A DNA stretch of 64,000 nucleotides, taken from positions 231,615 through 295,614 of the forward strand of contig NZ_KB905436.1 in NCBI RefSeq assembly GCF_000379465.1. Direction: 5' to 3'. Source of the DNA: Sciscionella marina DSM 45152. Lineage in GTDB: Bacteria; Actinomycetota; Actinomycetes; Mycobacteriales; Pseudonocardiaceae. The translations under genes were made by a program, and so were the position numbers. Of this stretch, positions 56,112-64,000 are shown in pieces. How positions within the stretch are numbered: position 1 is the stretch's first letter; each line of letters starts with the position of its first letter. The notes below the pieces were generated by a model. It had not been told where the DNA came from and made no database searches. It was given only the letters and a program-made list of their open reading frames with translations.

Positions 56112-56195
56112 AGACTAGCCTAACGTGAACGATCGTTCCCACGGTTCATTGACAGACACAGCGCCAGGTTCATACTATTGAGACATATCGGCTCA
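56112..56195. promoter_or_regulatory. Divergent promoter region with both regulon motifs
   Basis: GTGAACGATCGTTCCC (56125-56140) is a near-consensus site. Plus strand: TTGACA (56149-56154), 18-base spacer, TACTAT (56173-56178), then TGAGACATATCGGCTCA (56179-56195), the second motif. Minus strand: TAGTCT (plus 56112-56117) for the hydrolase. Confidence 0.65.
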
Positions 56196-56213
56196 TAAAG
56201 TTAGGAGAGCTCC

Positions 56214-57365
56214 GTGCTCACGAGGTTCACGCGGGAACAGGGCGAGTTCGCCGAAGCTGTCCGAGAATTCTGCCGTCGTGAATGCGGAACACGAGAGCAA
56301 CTCGATTCACTGACCGACAACGGCCGTGAGGCACACAGTCCGCGGCTGTATTCCACACTTGCGGATCTCGGCTATCTCGGGGTTTCGATCCCGGAGGAGT
56401 ACGGGGGCAGCGGGGGCGGAACCATCGAACAGGTGTTGCTCTTCGAGGAACTGTGGTATGGACTCGCTCCCGTCCACGGAGCAGGAGGCTCCCACACCGT
56501 GGGCGGTATCCTCAAACGTTCCGCAAGCGAAGAGCAGCGAAAGAAGGCGCTGGGAGCTATCGCCGCCGGCTCAGTGATGTCCATCAGCATATCCGAACCC
56601 GAGGCCGGTTCGGATGCCGCCGGAATCGCCTGCAAAGCGGAGAAAGTATCCGGCGGCTACCGCCTCAATGGGCAGAAGACCTGGTGCTCGGATGCCCAGT
56701 TCGCAAACAATGTGCTGGTGGTCGCACGTACTGAGCGGTCAGAACAACGCCATCGAGGCCTCACGATGTTCCTGGTCCCGACCAGCTCACCGGGATTCGA
56801 GATCCGTCCTATCGACACGATGGGCGGCCGAGAGGTGAATGACTTGTTCTTCACCGATGTGATAGTTCCCGAGGATGATGTCGTCGGTGATCCGGGACGT
56901 GCTTGGCACCAAATCATGGCGGGGCTCAACGGTGAGCGCCTGGTCTGCGCCGCACAAGGGGTAGGAATGGCGCGACGTACATTCGACGATCTGCTCGCCT
57001 ACGTCAAACAACGCAATCAGTTCGGTTCGGCGATCGGCGGCTTCCAAGCCATCCGCCATCGGATCGCCGATCTGGCCATCGAAATCGAAGCCGCTCGCGC
57101 ACTAACCTACGACACGGCCGTACGTATTGCGGCGGCCGTCGAAGCTGACCAAGAACTCGTGCGTGCGACCTCGATGGCCAAGGTCAAGGTGACCGAGGTG
57201 GCCAAACAGGTCAGCTTGGAGGGAGTGCAGCTCATGGGCGGCTATGGTTATGCCACGGAGTACGGGATGGAAGCTCACCTGCGCAGAGCGGTTCCCGCCA
57301 CGATCTACGCTGGCTCCAATGAGATTCAACGTGAAATCATCTCGAGCACCTACGGCTTACGGTGA
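56214..57365 (+). CDS. Acyl-CoA dehydrogenase
   Basis: 383 residues, GTG/ATG region at 56214 with GGAGAG upstream. ISEPEAGSDAAG and NGQKTWCSDAQ intact; helix G Glu in LNGERLVCA. The YEGT Glu is replaced (IYAGSNEIQ). Likely an active branched/long-chain type. Well-expressed promoter predicted. Confidence 0.87.
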   Translation: MLTRFTREQGEFAEAVREFCRRECGTREQLDSLTDNGREAHSPRLYSTLADLGYLGVSIPEEYGGSGGGTIEQVLLFEELWYGLAPVHGAGGSHTVGGILKRSASEEQRKKALGAIAAGSVMSISISEPEAGSDAAGIACKAEKVSGGYRLNGQKTWCSDAQFANNVLVVARTERSEQRHRGLTMFLVPTSSPGFEIRPIDTMGGREVNDLFFTDVIVPEDDVVGDPGRAWHQIMAGLNGERLVCAAQGVGMARRTFDDLLAYVKQRNQFGSAIGGFQAIRHRIADLAIEIEAARALTYDTAVRIAAAVEADQELVRATSMAKVKVTEVAKQVSLEGVQLMGGYGYATEYGMEAHLRRAVPATIYAGSNEIQREIISSTYGLR

Positions 57366-58037
57366 GGCGCCTTACCGGAATCCGATCGGCACTTCCGGCA
57401 AGATGTTCAGCGATCCGTTCACCAGCCAAGAGCCGGTCCGGAAGCTGGTATGGCTGGCAGCCAAGCGGAGCAGAGACGACGGCGTGGGCGGTCAGACTGA
57501 CGGGAGCCGGTGTAGTGACCGCTGCGTTGCCAGCGCTGGTAAGCGTCGTTTCGATGCGCTTACGGCTCGTGGGCGGAAACCTCTGCTCTCCAACCCGGCC
57601 ACCGGTCAGCGACACTATTGAATTGCCGCTACTCGGGTCGCTGAGCAGGCCGCCATCGAAGCCGAAACCAGTCGATTGATCACCGCCGGCAGCCTGCAAA
57701 CGAGCAGTCCCAGCAACACCACGGTCTACCGTTACCCCTGGTATCACCGAGACACTCGCCGAGCAGCCGCTCACACCGACCGGAAACAAGCAAGGCTACT
57801 CCCGGCGCACCCACACTCTTGTCGACGCGATGTCCGGAATCACGAACCTGAACGAAATCCGTCTCGACTTCTAACCGCGATACAGTCCTCGTCAACCGCG
57901 AATCCGAGTACGAGGCTCCCTGGAAAGCCTGGCAGTATTCACCATTCAACTACCGCCCAGGAAACGTCACCAGCCGGGTCAGGCGACGTGACATCGGCCG
58001 GAGGTCCCGAAGACCTCGCAGATCGGCGACGAACCAC
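57366..58037. other. Unassigned spacer
   Basis: 670 bases between two genes converging from either side. Several open frames on both strands but none recognisable; possibly eroded sequence. Confidence 0.4.
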
Positions 58038-59603
58038 TCAACGGCCGCTTGAACGTCCGAGGCGACGACGCCAGTCCCGGGCCGCCAACAGATTGACCAT
58101 CCGCGCCTGCAAACGTCCGATCGGCCGGGTATAGGGGTACCACTGGAGCTCGGACTTGGCCTCGATCCGATCCGTGACATAGGCCTGAGCACGACAGTAT
58201 TTCAGTACACCTTGCTCACCACCGAAACGCGCACCGACTCCGGAGTCCTTCCAACCTGAATGTGGAACGGGAAACTGGAAGACGTTCAACATCGCGTTGT
58301 TGACATTCACGGCTCCGACCTCGAGACGCTGCGAGAGTTCGTAAGCTACTTCATGGTCCTTCGTCCAGATACTTGCCGAGAGACCGTAAGCCGAATCATT
58401 GGCGAAACGGACCGCCTCATCCTGATCAGCGACCTTCATGATAGGTAACGTCGGGCCGAAAGTCTCCTCATTCATACACGCCATCGAGTGGTCGACATCG
58501 ACTAGAACGGTGGCCTCGTACATGCAGCCCTCGCCCGCTGCCGCTCGTCCTCCCGTCAATACGCGCGCTCCGCGTTCCAGCGCATCCGCGACCTGCCGCT
58601 GAACGATCTCACGCTGTGCTTCATTGGCCAGTGCACCGATATCGGCCTCGAAACTGTGCGGTGCATCCATCCCTTGGCGCAGCCTCGCCGTTTTCTCGAC
58701 CACGAGACGCACGAACTCGTCGTAGACGGCCTCTTCGACATAGACACGCTCGATCGCGGTGCATGACTGACCGCAATTGAACATCCCGCCCCAGACCGCA
58801 CCGTTAGCGGCACGCTCCAGATCTGCATCGGCAAGGACGATCATCGCGTCCTTGCCGCCGAGCTCGAGACTGCACGGAATCAGCCGTTCTCCGGCGCGCG
58901 CGGCCACCATACGGCCCGTCTTCGTGGACCCGGTGAATTGGATCATGTCGACATGATCCACGACGGCCGCACCGGTCTCTCCCCGCCCAGTGGCGCATCC
59001 GAGAACCGGCGGTGCGCCGATCTCATTCCAGCCTTCGACTGCCGCCTGCCATGCCAGCGGCGTGACCTCGGACGGCTTCGACAGCACCGCGGCACCCGCC
59101 GCGAGTGCTGCCGGGATATCGAGCATCGGCATCGCGAGCGGATAATTCCACGGCATCACCGTTCCGACGAGCTGGTGCGGACGGTACCTGACACGCAATC
59201 GCTTGACTTTGTTCGGCAATCCGCTCGGCCGTGGACGTTTGTCGGCGAGGAACGAGGCGACGTTGTCGGCGAAGTATTTGATCGCTTGGGTGGAGGCAAG
59301 GGCCTCTATCGACGCGTCACCCCAGGATTTGCCACCCTCGAGCTGCACCAGCCTAAGCAGGTGGTCCTGATTGTCCAGGATCCAGTCACACCACGCGTAC
59401 AGCCACTTCGACCGACCTTCCGACCCCAGGCGCTCCCACTCAGGCTGCGCGGCCCGCAACCGCCGGGCAAGATCGGCGACCTCCGCAGTGCTCATCGCAG
59501 GAACGGAGCCCACCACACTGCCGTCCGCGGGGCACCGAACAACAACTTTCCCGTGATCGACGGTATCCGTCGATCCAGCAGACATGTTCACGTCGGCACT
59601 CAT
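58038..59603 (-). CDS. Aldehyde dehydrogenase, SSADH (GabD2)-like
   Basis: 521 residues, ATG 59603. NAD(P)-binding FTGSTKTG, general base Glu in LELGGKDAM, nucleophilic Cys in FNCGQSCTAIER, and NEETFGPTLPIM are intact. A C-terminal ~50-residue extension with a basic end is like actinobacterial GabD2. It should oxidise an aldehyde to acid; a cleavage-oxygenase product is a plausible substrate. Confidence 0.88.
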   Translation of the reverse strand: MSADVNMSAGSTDTVDHGKVVVRCPADGSVVGSVPAMSTAEVADLARRLRAAQPEWERLGSEGRSKWLYAWCDWILDNQDHLLRLVQLEGGKSWGDASIEALASTQAIKYFADNVASFLADKRPRPSGLPNKVKRLRVRYRPHQLVGTVMPWNYPLAMPMLDIPAALAAGAAVLSKPSEVTPLAWQAAVEGWNEIGAPPVLGCATGRGETGAAVVDHVDMIQFTGSTKTGRMVAARAGERLIPCSLELGGKDAMIVLADADLERAANGAVWGGMFNCGQSCTAIERVYVEEAVYDEFVRLVVEKTARLRQGMDAPHSFEADIGALANEAQREIVQRQVADALERGARVLTGGRAAAGEGCMYEATVLVDVDHSMACMNEETFGPTLPIMKVADQDEAVRFANDSAYGLSASIWTKDHEVAYELSQRLEVGAVNVNNAMLNVFQFPVPHSGWKDSGVGARFGGEQGVLKYCRAQAYVTDRIEAKSELQWYPYTRPIGRLQARMVNLLAARDWRRRLGRSSGR

Positions 59604-59701
59604 TTAAACGCCCTTCTCCAACACGTGCGACTCGGACGGCGACGCCCGCTGCGGTACCACCTACGACGATGTTGCGCCCACCACGGGATACGTAGGCATC
59701 C

Positions 59702-59742
59702 AAGCTACCCCTTCGATATAAGTCGCGCAACCGATCGTTCAC
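59702..59742 (-). promoter_or_regulatory. Putative ALDH promoter/operator
   Basis: Minus strand TTGCGC (59725-59730), 17-base spacer, TAGCTT (59702-59707). GCAACCGATCGTTCAC (59727-59742) is a regulon site. It may also affect the divergent nitroreductase. Confidence 0.6.
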
Positions 59743-59943
59743 TTGCAAGGAAGGCCGGGCATGATATGCACTTCTGCGCCAGCATTTACGGTCAGCTAGA
59801 CGATATTCAACTAGTGAACAACCATTACCATGCCACCGAGCGCTCACTCTGACAGAGGCGCCCGGGGCGCGCCGAGCGCAAAGCCGCCACGGCAGCGCTC
59901 TTGCCGAAATACCCAGCACACCGAGCCGAGAGCGAGGACAGAC

Positions 59944-60621
59944 GTGGAAGCAGATCCGGCCACCGTCGTGGACGATCTTCTCGCGGCACGACACAGCTGT
60001 CGCGGGTTCCTGGACAAGCTCGTACCCCAGGACGTACTTGAACAGCTGCTCACGATGGCGCAGCAGAGCCCCTCGTGGTGCAACAGCCAGCCATGGCAAC
60101 TCGTGATCACCAGAGGACCGGCCACCGATCGCCTCCGCGCGGCACTACGCGATCACTCGGGAGATTCAGACGGCCCCGACTTTCCGTTTCCCGAGCAATA
60201 CACGGGGGTCTATCAGCAACGGCGCCGCGAGTGCGGGTGGCAACTGTACGAGAGCCTCGGTATCGCCAAGGACGATCGGGAGGCATCGCGGCGCCAGACG
60301 TTGAAGAACTTCGAGTTCTTCGACGCGCCGCAGGTGGCGATCGTGACCACGACCGAGACGCTCGGTGTCTACGGAGCCGTCGACTGCGGCGTGTATGTCG
60401 GAAATTTCCTTCTGGCCGCACGGAGCCTCGGCCTCGACACGGTTCCGCAGGCGGCCATTGCCATGTACTCTGCATTTCTTCGGAACTACTTCGAACTGCC
60501 CGCTGACCGTAAAGTCGTCTGCGGCATCTCGTTCGGCTACTCCGACGAACAGCACCCCGTGAACGGATTCCGTACCTCTCGAGCCCCCATCGACGAGGTC
60601 GCTACCGTCTACGGGGAATGA
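59944..60621 (+). CDS. Nitroreductase-family flavoprotein
   Basis: 225 residues from GTG 59944 (GAGG, 6-base spacing). FMN-binding ARHSCRGF near the start, QQSPSWCNSQPWQLVI, and GVYVGNFLLAARSLGLDTV with EQHPVNGFRTSRAP at the end are typical. FMN-dependent NAD(P)H oxidoreductases of this family reduce nitro groups, quinones or enones. The biological substrate is unknown; an enone or quinone pathway intermediate is a guess. Confidence 0.83.
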   Translation: MEADPATVVDDLLAARHSCRGFLDKLVPQDVLEQLLTMAQQSPSWCNSQPWQLVITRGPATDRLRAALRDHSGDSDGPDFPFPEQYTGVYQQRRRECGWQLYESLGIAKDDREASRRQTLKNFEFFDAPQVAIVTTTETLGVYGAVDCGVYVGNFLLAARSLGLDTVPQAAIAMYSAFLRNYFELPADRKVVCGISFGYSDEQHPVNGFRTSRAPIDEVATVYGE

Positions 60622-60757
60622 CGCTCCCGGGCGTCCGCTCACCGATCCTCGACGAAAACGGCGGACGCCTCGCCCGTCACCCGTGTCCACGCTCGAACGC
60701 CACTCATCGGGCCCTCGGACGCAATCAACGGGGTACGTGATGACCGCCCAAAATTAG

Positions 60758-60804
60758 GTGAACGATCGTTGACCTCATTATTGAAATCGGGATACTATCC
60801 GCTC
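60758..60804 (+). promoter_or_regulatory. Promoter/operator of the 60.8-kb crotonase
   Basis: GTGAACGATCGTTGAC (60758-60773) is an almost perfect palindrome. Its right end makes -35 TTGACC (60769-60774), an 18-base spacer and -10 TACTAT (60793-60798). GTG 60805 lies 7 bases after the -10, so the message is probably leaderless. Confidence 0.65.
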
Positions 60805-61605
60805 GTGTTAGACACTGCAGAGTTCACGGCACTACAAGTTGCGCGGAACGACCGTGTACTTCAGATCACGCTCACTCGTCCCGAACTGTCCAACCGCTTC
60901 GACGAAACACTCCACGACGAGTTCGTCCGGGTGTTAGAGGGACTCCGGGAGGAAACGGACGTTCGGTCGATACTCCTCGGCTCCGAAGGTAAGGTCTTCT
61001 CCGCCGGCGGCGACTTCGAATTCATCCGTGCGGCCAACGAGGATGCGGACCGGCGGCGACGCACTACCGAAGGGGCCCGACGGCTCATCAATGCTCTGGT
61101 TGCGCTACCTCAACCCGTGGTCATCGCACTGCAAGGTGCTGCGATAGGACTCGGAGCGACCATCGCTCTCGCTGGCGACGTCATCGTCGCGTCGCGAAAC
61201 GCGAGCCTTGCCGACAGCCATGTCAGGATAGGACTCGGAGCAGGTGACGGCGGCTGTTTGGTCTGGCCCGCCGCCGCCGGAATGGTCCGTGCGCGCCGGC
61301 ATCTGCTGACCGGTGATCCACTCGACGCCGAGACCGCCTACGCGCTCGGTCTTGTGACAGACCTGGTCGACGATCCCGGAGAGGTGCTGACGGAAGCTCG
61401 CGGGATCGCGCGGCGCATCGCGGATTTGCCTCCGCTCGCGGTTCAGGGTACCAAGCGGGCACTTAACAGGCTCACCCAGCAGCGCGCCGAGGAAGTGATG
61501 GAAACTGCGCTCTCCTATGAGGAAGCGACACTCGCTTCTTCCGACGTACTCGAAGGCATCGCGGCGTTCAAGGGGAGGCGGCAAGGACAATACCAAGGGC
61601 GCTAG
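60805..61605 (+). CDS. Crotonase-family protein lacking hydratase glutamates
   Basis: 266 residues from GTG 60805 (a TTG at 60769 would start inside the operator). FSAGGDFEFIRA oxyanion-hole motif present. Where active hydratases have Glu, this reads GLGATIALAGDV and LADSHVRIG, so both catalytic glutamates are gone. It may be an isomerase, hydrolase or retro-Claisen-type enzyme instead. Confidence 0.8.
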   Translation: MLDTAEFTALQVARNDRVLQITLTRPELSNRFDETLHDEFVRVLEGLREETDVRSILLGSEGKVFSAGGDFEFIRAANEDADRRRRTTEGARRLINALVALPQPVVIALQGAAIGLGATIALAGDVIVASRNASLADSHVRIGLGAGDGGCLVWPAAAGMVRARRHLLTGDPLDAETAYALGLVTDLVDDPGEVLTEARGIARRIADLPPLAVQGTKRALNRLTQQRAEEVMETALSYEEATLASSDVLEGIAAFKGRRQGQYQGR

Positions 61606-61699
61606 TCAGTCGGAATTCGCGATGAAGCGGTCGTGACAGTCTCTCCGCGCCGATCGCTCCGGTAGCGACAGGCAACGGAACCACACCAAGAGGCCAGAA

Positions 61700-62485
61700 A
61701 TGGACACCAACGATTCGAGTCGACTCGTATTCGAAGAGCGCCACGGCGATACGGCACTGGTACAGCTGAATCGACCGGAAGCGCTCAATGCACTGTCTCC
61801 CGAGCTGATGCTCGCACTGACCCAGAAGCTCGAGCAGCTCGATAATGATCGAGGAGTGCGCGCCGTGGTCATCGCCGGCCACGACCGGGCGTTCGTGGCC
61901 GGTGCGGATATCAAGTCGATGCGCGACCGTACGCTGGAAACGGTCCTCACTCAGGCGTCCAACAAGTTCTACTTCCGGCTCGCCGCGCTGGAGGTGCCGC
62001 TCGTGGCCGCCGTCTCCGGATGGGCACTCGGTGGTGGCTGTGAACTCGCTCTGGCCTGTGACCTCGTTGTCGCGTCCGAGACAGCAGTCTTTTCCCAGGC
62101 GGAGATCAACGTCGGGATCATGCCCGGCGGCGGCGGGACCCAGCGGCTGGCCCGCACGATCGGCAAGCACCGAGCGATGGAGCTGGTCCTCACCGGTAAG
62201 CGGGTCAGCGCGACAGAAGCGGCTGAACTCGGCTTCGTCAACCGAATCGTCACCGCAGACCTCTGGCGAACCGCGGCGATCGAGCTGGCACAAGAGATCG
62301 CCGCCAGGCCTCCGCTGGCAGTGCGGATGGCGAAACGGGCTGTGTTGACAGCCGAGGAATCGACCCTCAGCGCCGGAATGTCCGCTGAACGCCGACTCAT
62401 GGAGCTCACCTATGCCACAGAGGACCGTGTCGAAGGTATGAGTGCGTTCATCGAACACAGAAAACCGCAGTGGACCGGACGTTGA
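61700..62485 (+). CDS. Enoyl-CoA hydratase (EchA-type)
   Basis: 261 residues. GADIKSMRDRT oxyanion hole; both catalytic Glu present (GGGCELALACDL and FSQAEINVG), with GIMPGGGGTQRL following. A canonical hydratase. Same direction as the neighbouring crotonase (94 bases) and the dehydrogenase (~140 bases). Confidence 0.92.
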   Translation: MDTNDSSRLVFEERHGDTALVQLNRPEALNALSPELMLALTQKLEQLDNDRGVRAVVIAGHDRAFVAGADIKSMRDRTLETVLTQASNKFYFRLAALEVPLVAAVSGWALGGGCELALACDLVVASETAVFSQAEINVGIMPGGGGTQRLARTIGKHRAMELVLTGKRVSATEAAELGFVNRIVTADLWRTAAIELAQEIAARPPLAVRMAKRAVLTAEESTLSAGMSAERRLMELTYATEDRVEGMSAFIEHRKPQWTGR

Positions 62486-62624
62486 ATCGACGTCGGTATT
62501 TGCCGCTGACACCGCTATATCACCGCTGAAAACGCAGCCCCGAGTCATTGGACGGCTTGGAGAACTCGTTTTTCGGAACTTTGAAGTACCAATACAAGCT
62601 CACCGACACAGGGAGGTAGCACTC

Positions 62625-63803
62625 ATGCATGAGACAACGGTCGGTGGATTTCTTCCGTTGACGCCAACCGATGAAGAGAAGATGCTGCGCGAAGCAGTAT
62701 TTCGAATCACATCCGACTTCGGCCCAGAATACTACAAGCGGGTCAACTCCGAAGGAAGGTCACCCTTCGAATTGTGGCAGGAGCTAGGAAAGAATGGATT
62801 CCTAGGAGTACATCTGCCTGAAGAGTACGGCGGATCGGGCCGCGGACTCCTGGAGCTCACCGCCGTATTGGAGGAGACAGCCGCGGCCGGCTGCCCTTTA
62901 CTGAAACTACTGGTCTCTCCCGGAATCATCGGAACGATCCTCAATCGCCATGGCACGCCGGGGCAAAAGGATCGATGGCTCCGAGGAATAGCATCGGCCG
63001 ATCTGAAGTTTTCGTTCGGACTGACCGAACCGGATGCCGGATCGAATTCGCACAATATATCAACGGTAGCGCGGCGCGAAGGTGAAAAGTATATCGTCAA
63101 CGGACAGAAGTACTATATTTCCGGTGTCGACGAATGCGATCAGCTGCTTCTTGTCACCCGGACAGGTCGCGACGAGCGCGGCCGCGGAAAGCTCTCTCTG
63201 CTGATGGTGGATCCCGACGCGCCAGGGCTGAGTCGCCAGCCGATCGACACCGCGCTCGAGGAGCCCGAGAAGCAGTTCACACTCTTCTTCGAGGATGTCG
63301 AGGTGCCGGCGGAATCGCTTATCGGCATGGAAGGCGACGGCCTTCGGGTCGCCTTCGACGGCCTGAACCCCGAGCGGATCCTTTCGGCTGCGGTGTCCGT
63401 GGGTATCGGAGAGTACGCCTTGAAAAAAGCGGTAGAATATGCCCGTTCACGGAATGTATGGTCGGCACCGATCGGTTCCCATCAGGCGATCGCGCATCCA
63501 TTGGCCGAGGCGAAGATCAAACTTGAACAGGCGAAGCTGATGATGCAGCGAGCTGCATCCCTCTACGACGCCGGCCTTCCCTCGGGCGAGAGCAGCAACA
63601 TCGCCAAACTCGCCGCCGCCGAGGCGGGCGTATTCTGCCTCGACCGCGCCATCCAGACCCATGGCGGCAATGGCGTTGCCTTGGAATACGATCTGACCAG
63701 CTACTGGTGGCTCGCCCGACTCCAGCTCATCGCACCTGTATCCCGTGAGATGGTCCTCAATTTCGTGGCCGAACACTCACTGCACCTACCTCGCTCGTAC
63801 TGA
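62625..63803 (+). CDS. Acyl-CoA dehydrogenase
   Basis: 392 residues from ATG 62625 (GGGAGG, 8-base spacing). GLTEPDAGSNSHNI, NGQKYYISGVDE; helix G Glu in GLNPERILSAA; no Glu at YEGT site. Near-duplicate of the 50.4-kb protein. Likely acts with the hydratase just upstream. Confidence 0.87.
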   Translation: MHETTVGGFLPLTPTDEEKMLREAVFRITSDFGPEYYKRVNSEGRSPFELWQELGKNGFLGVHLPEEYGGSGRGLLELTAVLEETAAAGCPLLKLLVSPGIIGTILNRHGTPGQKDRWLRGIASADLKFSFGLTEPDAGSNSHNISTVARREGEKYIVNGQKYYISGVDECDQLLLVTRTGRDERGRGKLSLLMVDPDAPGLSRQPIDTALEEPEKQFTLFFEDVEVPAESLIGMEGDGLRVAFDGLNPERILSAAVSVGIGEYALKKAVEYARSRNVWSAPIGSHQAIAHPLAEAKIKLEQAKLMMQRAASLYDAGLPSGESSNIAKLAAAEAGVFCLDRAIQTHGGNGVALEYDLTSYWWLARLQLIAPVSREMVLNFVAEHSLHLPRSY

Positions 63804-63882
63804 CAGGGAGTCTGTCGCCGACTCTAGGTCTAAAACTGACTGAGGTTGTTGACAGTCTGGGTTCCTGATCAAGGGGAGGCCC

Positions 63883-64000
63883 ATGGCTGAGCGAGTGTGG
63901 AGTGAGAAGGATCTGGTCAGGCGCGCGAACCGGCGTCTGGCCGTTCTTCGTCACGCGGAAGAGATCAGCGCATCCACGATCTATCGCATCCTCAAGCGCC
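63883..64000 (+). pseudogene. IS481-like transposase start, apparently internally deleted
   Basis: From ATG 63883 (GGGGAGG upstream): MAERVWSEKDLVRRANRRLA, then VLRHAEEISASTIYRILKR. The first part matches an IS481-type N-terminus, but STIYRILKR normally comes about 120 residues later, after the DNA-binding region. This suggests an internal deletion, or a chimeric copy. The window ends here. Confidence 0.55.

Noticed and set aside
57366..58037. Possible hidden gene in the 670-base gap
   Set aside because: Frames on both strands lack family motifs and good ribosome sites; probably eroded or non-coding.
1..64000. KstR/KstR2-type steroid operators and steroid-ring genes
   Set aside because: No convincing KstR (TnnAACnnGTTnnA) or KstR2 (AnCAAGnnCTTGnT) sites were found near promoters, and no KstD, KshA/B or HsaC-like protein was seen. 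Intact steroid nucleus breakdown is not supported.
1..64000. CRISPR arrays, tRNA and rRNA genes
   Set aside because: No regular repeat-spacer arrays and no cloverleaf or rRNA-like sequence were noticed; a short tRNA could be missed by eye.

Overview
The window is GC-rich, with many GTG/TTG starts, frequent ATGA gene overlaps and genes that seem to lack a leader. It carries a full mce lipid-import operon beside a dense set of acyl-CoA, P450 and CoA-transferase genes. This points to a soil-type actinomycete, probably Pseudonocardiales or a relative (an inference from gene style; no rRNA or tRNA was seen).

1-5.9 kb is decayed mobile DNA: a frameshifted serine recombinase, a DUF2637 transfer-type protein, an E2 acyltransferase lacking its lipoyl domain, a LacI remnant and an IS3 transposase tail. 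5.9-17.2 kb (minus strand) is a complete mce operon: mkl-yrbEA-yrbEB-mceA-F plus two Mce-associated membrane proteins, with the ATPase encoded in the operon. 18.3-23.7 kb (minus) is a likely operon of SDR, ferredoxin, SCP2 sterol-carrier protein and a three-gene PEP-synthase/PPDK-like phosphotransfer cassette.

24.3-63.8 kb is a catabolic island. It holds a P450 with ferredoxin and ferredoxin reductase, a HAPMO-type Baeyer-Villiger monooxygenase, a carotenoid/stilbene-cleavage-type oxygenase, two CrtC/AttH-like lipocalin-fold proteins, two acyl-CoA synthetases, two alpha-methylacyl-CoA racemase/CoA-transferase proteins, six acyl-CoA dehydrogenase homologues, three crotonases, two SDRs (one with the PEP cassette), a thiolase, an aldehyde dehydrogenase, a hydrolase, a thioesterase, a nitroreductase and three TetR regulators. 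A 1.4-kb IS110 element lies inside one operon, and an IS481-like transposase starts at the right edge. No steroid-ring genes (KstD, KshA/B, HsaC type) were seen, so the substrate is more likely an isoprenoid, branched or aromatic-alkyl lipid than an intact sterol nucleus.

The strongest unifying signal is regulatory. A 16-bp palindrome near GTSAACGATCGTTNAC occurs at about eleven places, almost all in promoter regions, from the mce operon (17.5 kb) to 60.8 kb. At most sites one arm also supplies the -35 hexamer, followed by a 17-18 nt spacer and a -10. This predicts one TetR-type regulon joining uptake (mce), oxidation (P450, oxygenase, ALDH) and beta-oxidation. The 24.3- and 54.6-kb TetR paralogues are the obvious candidate repressors.
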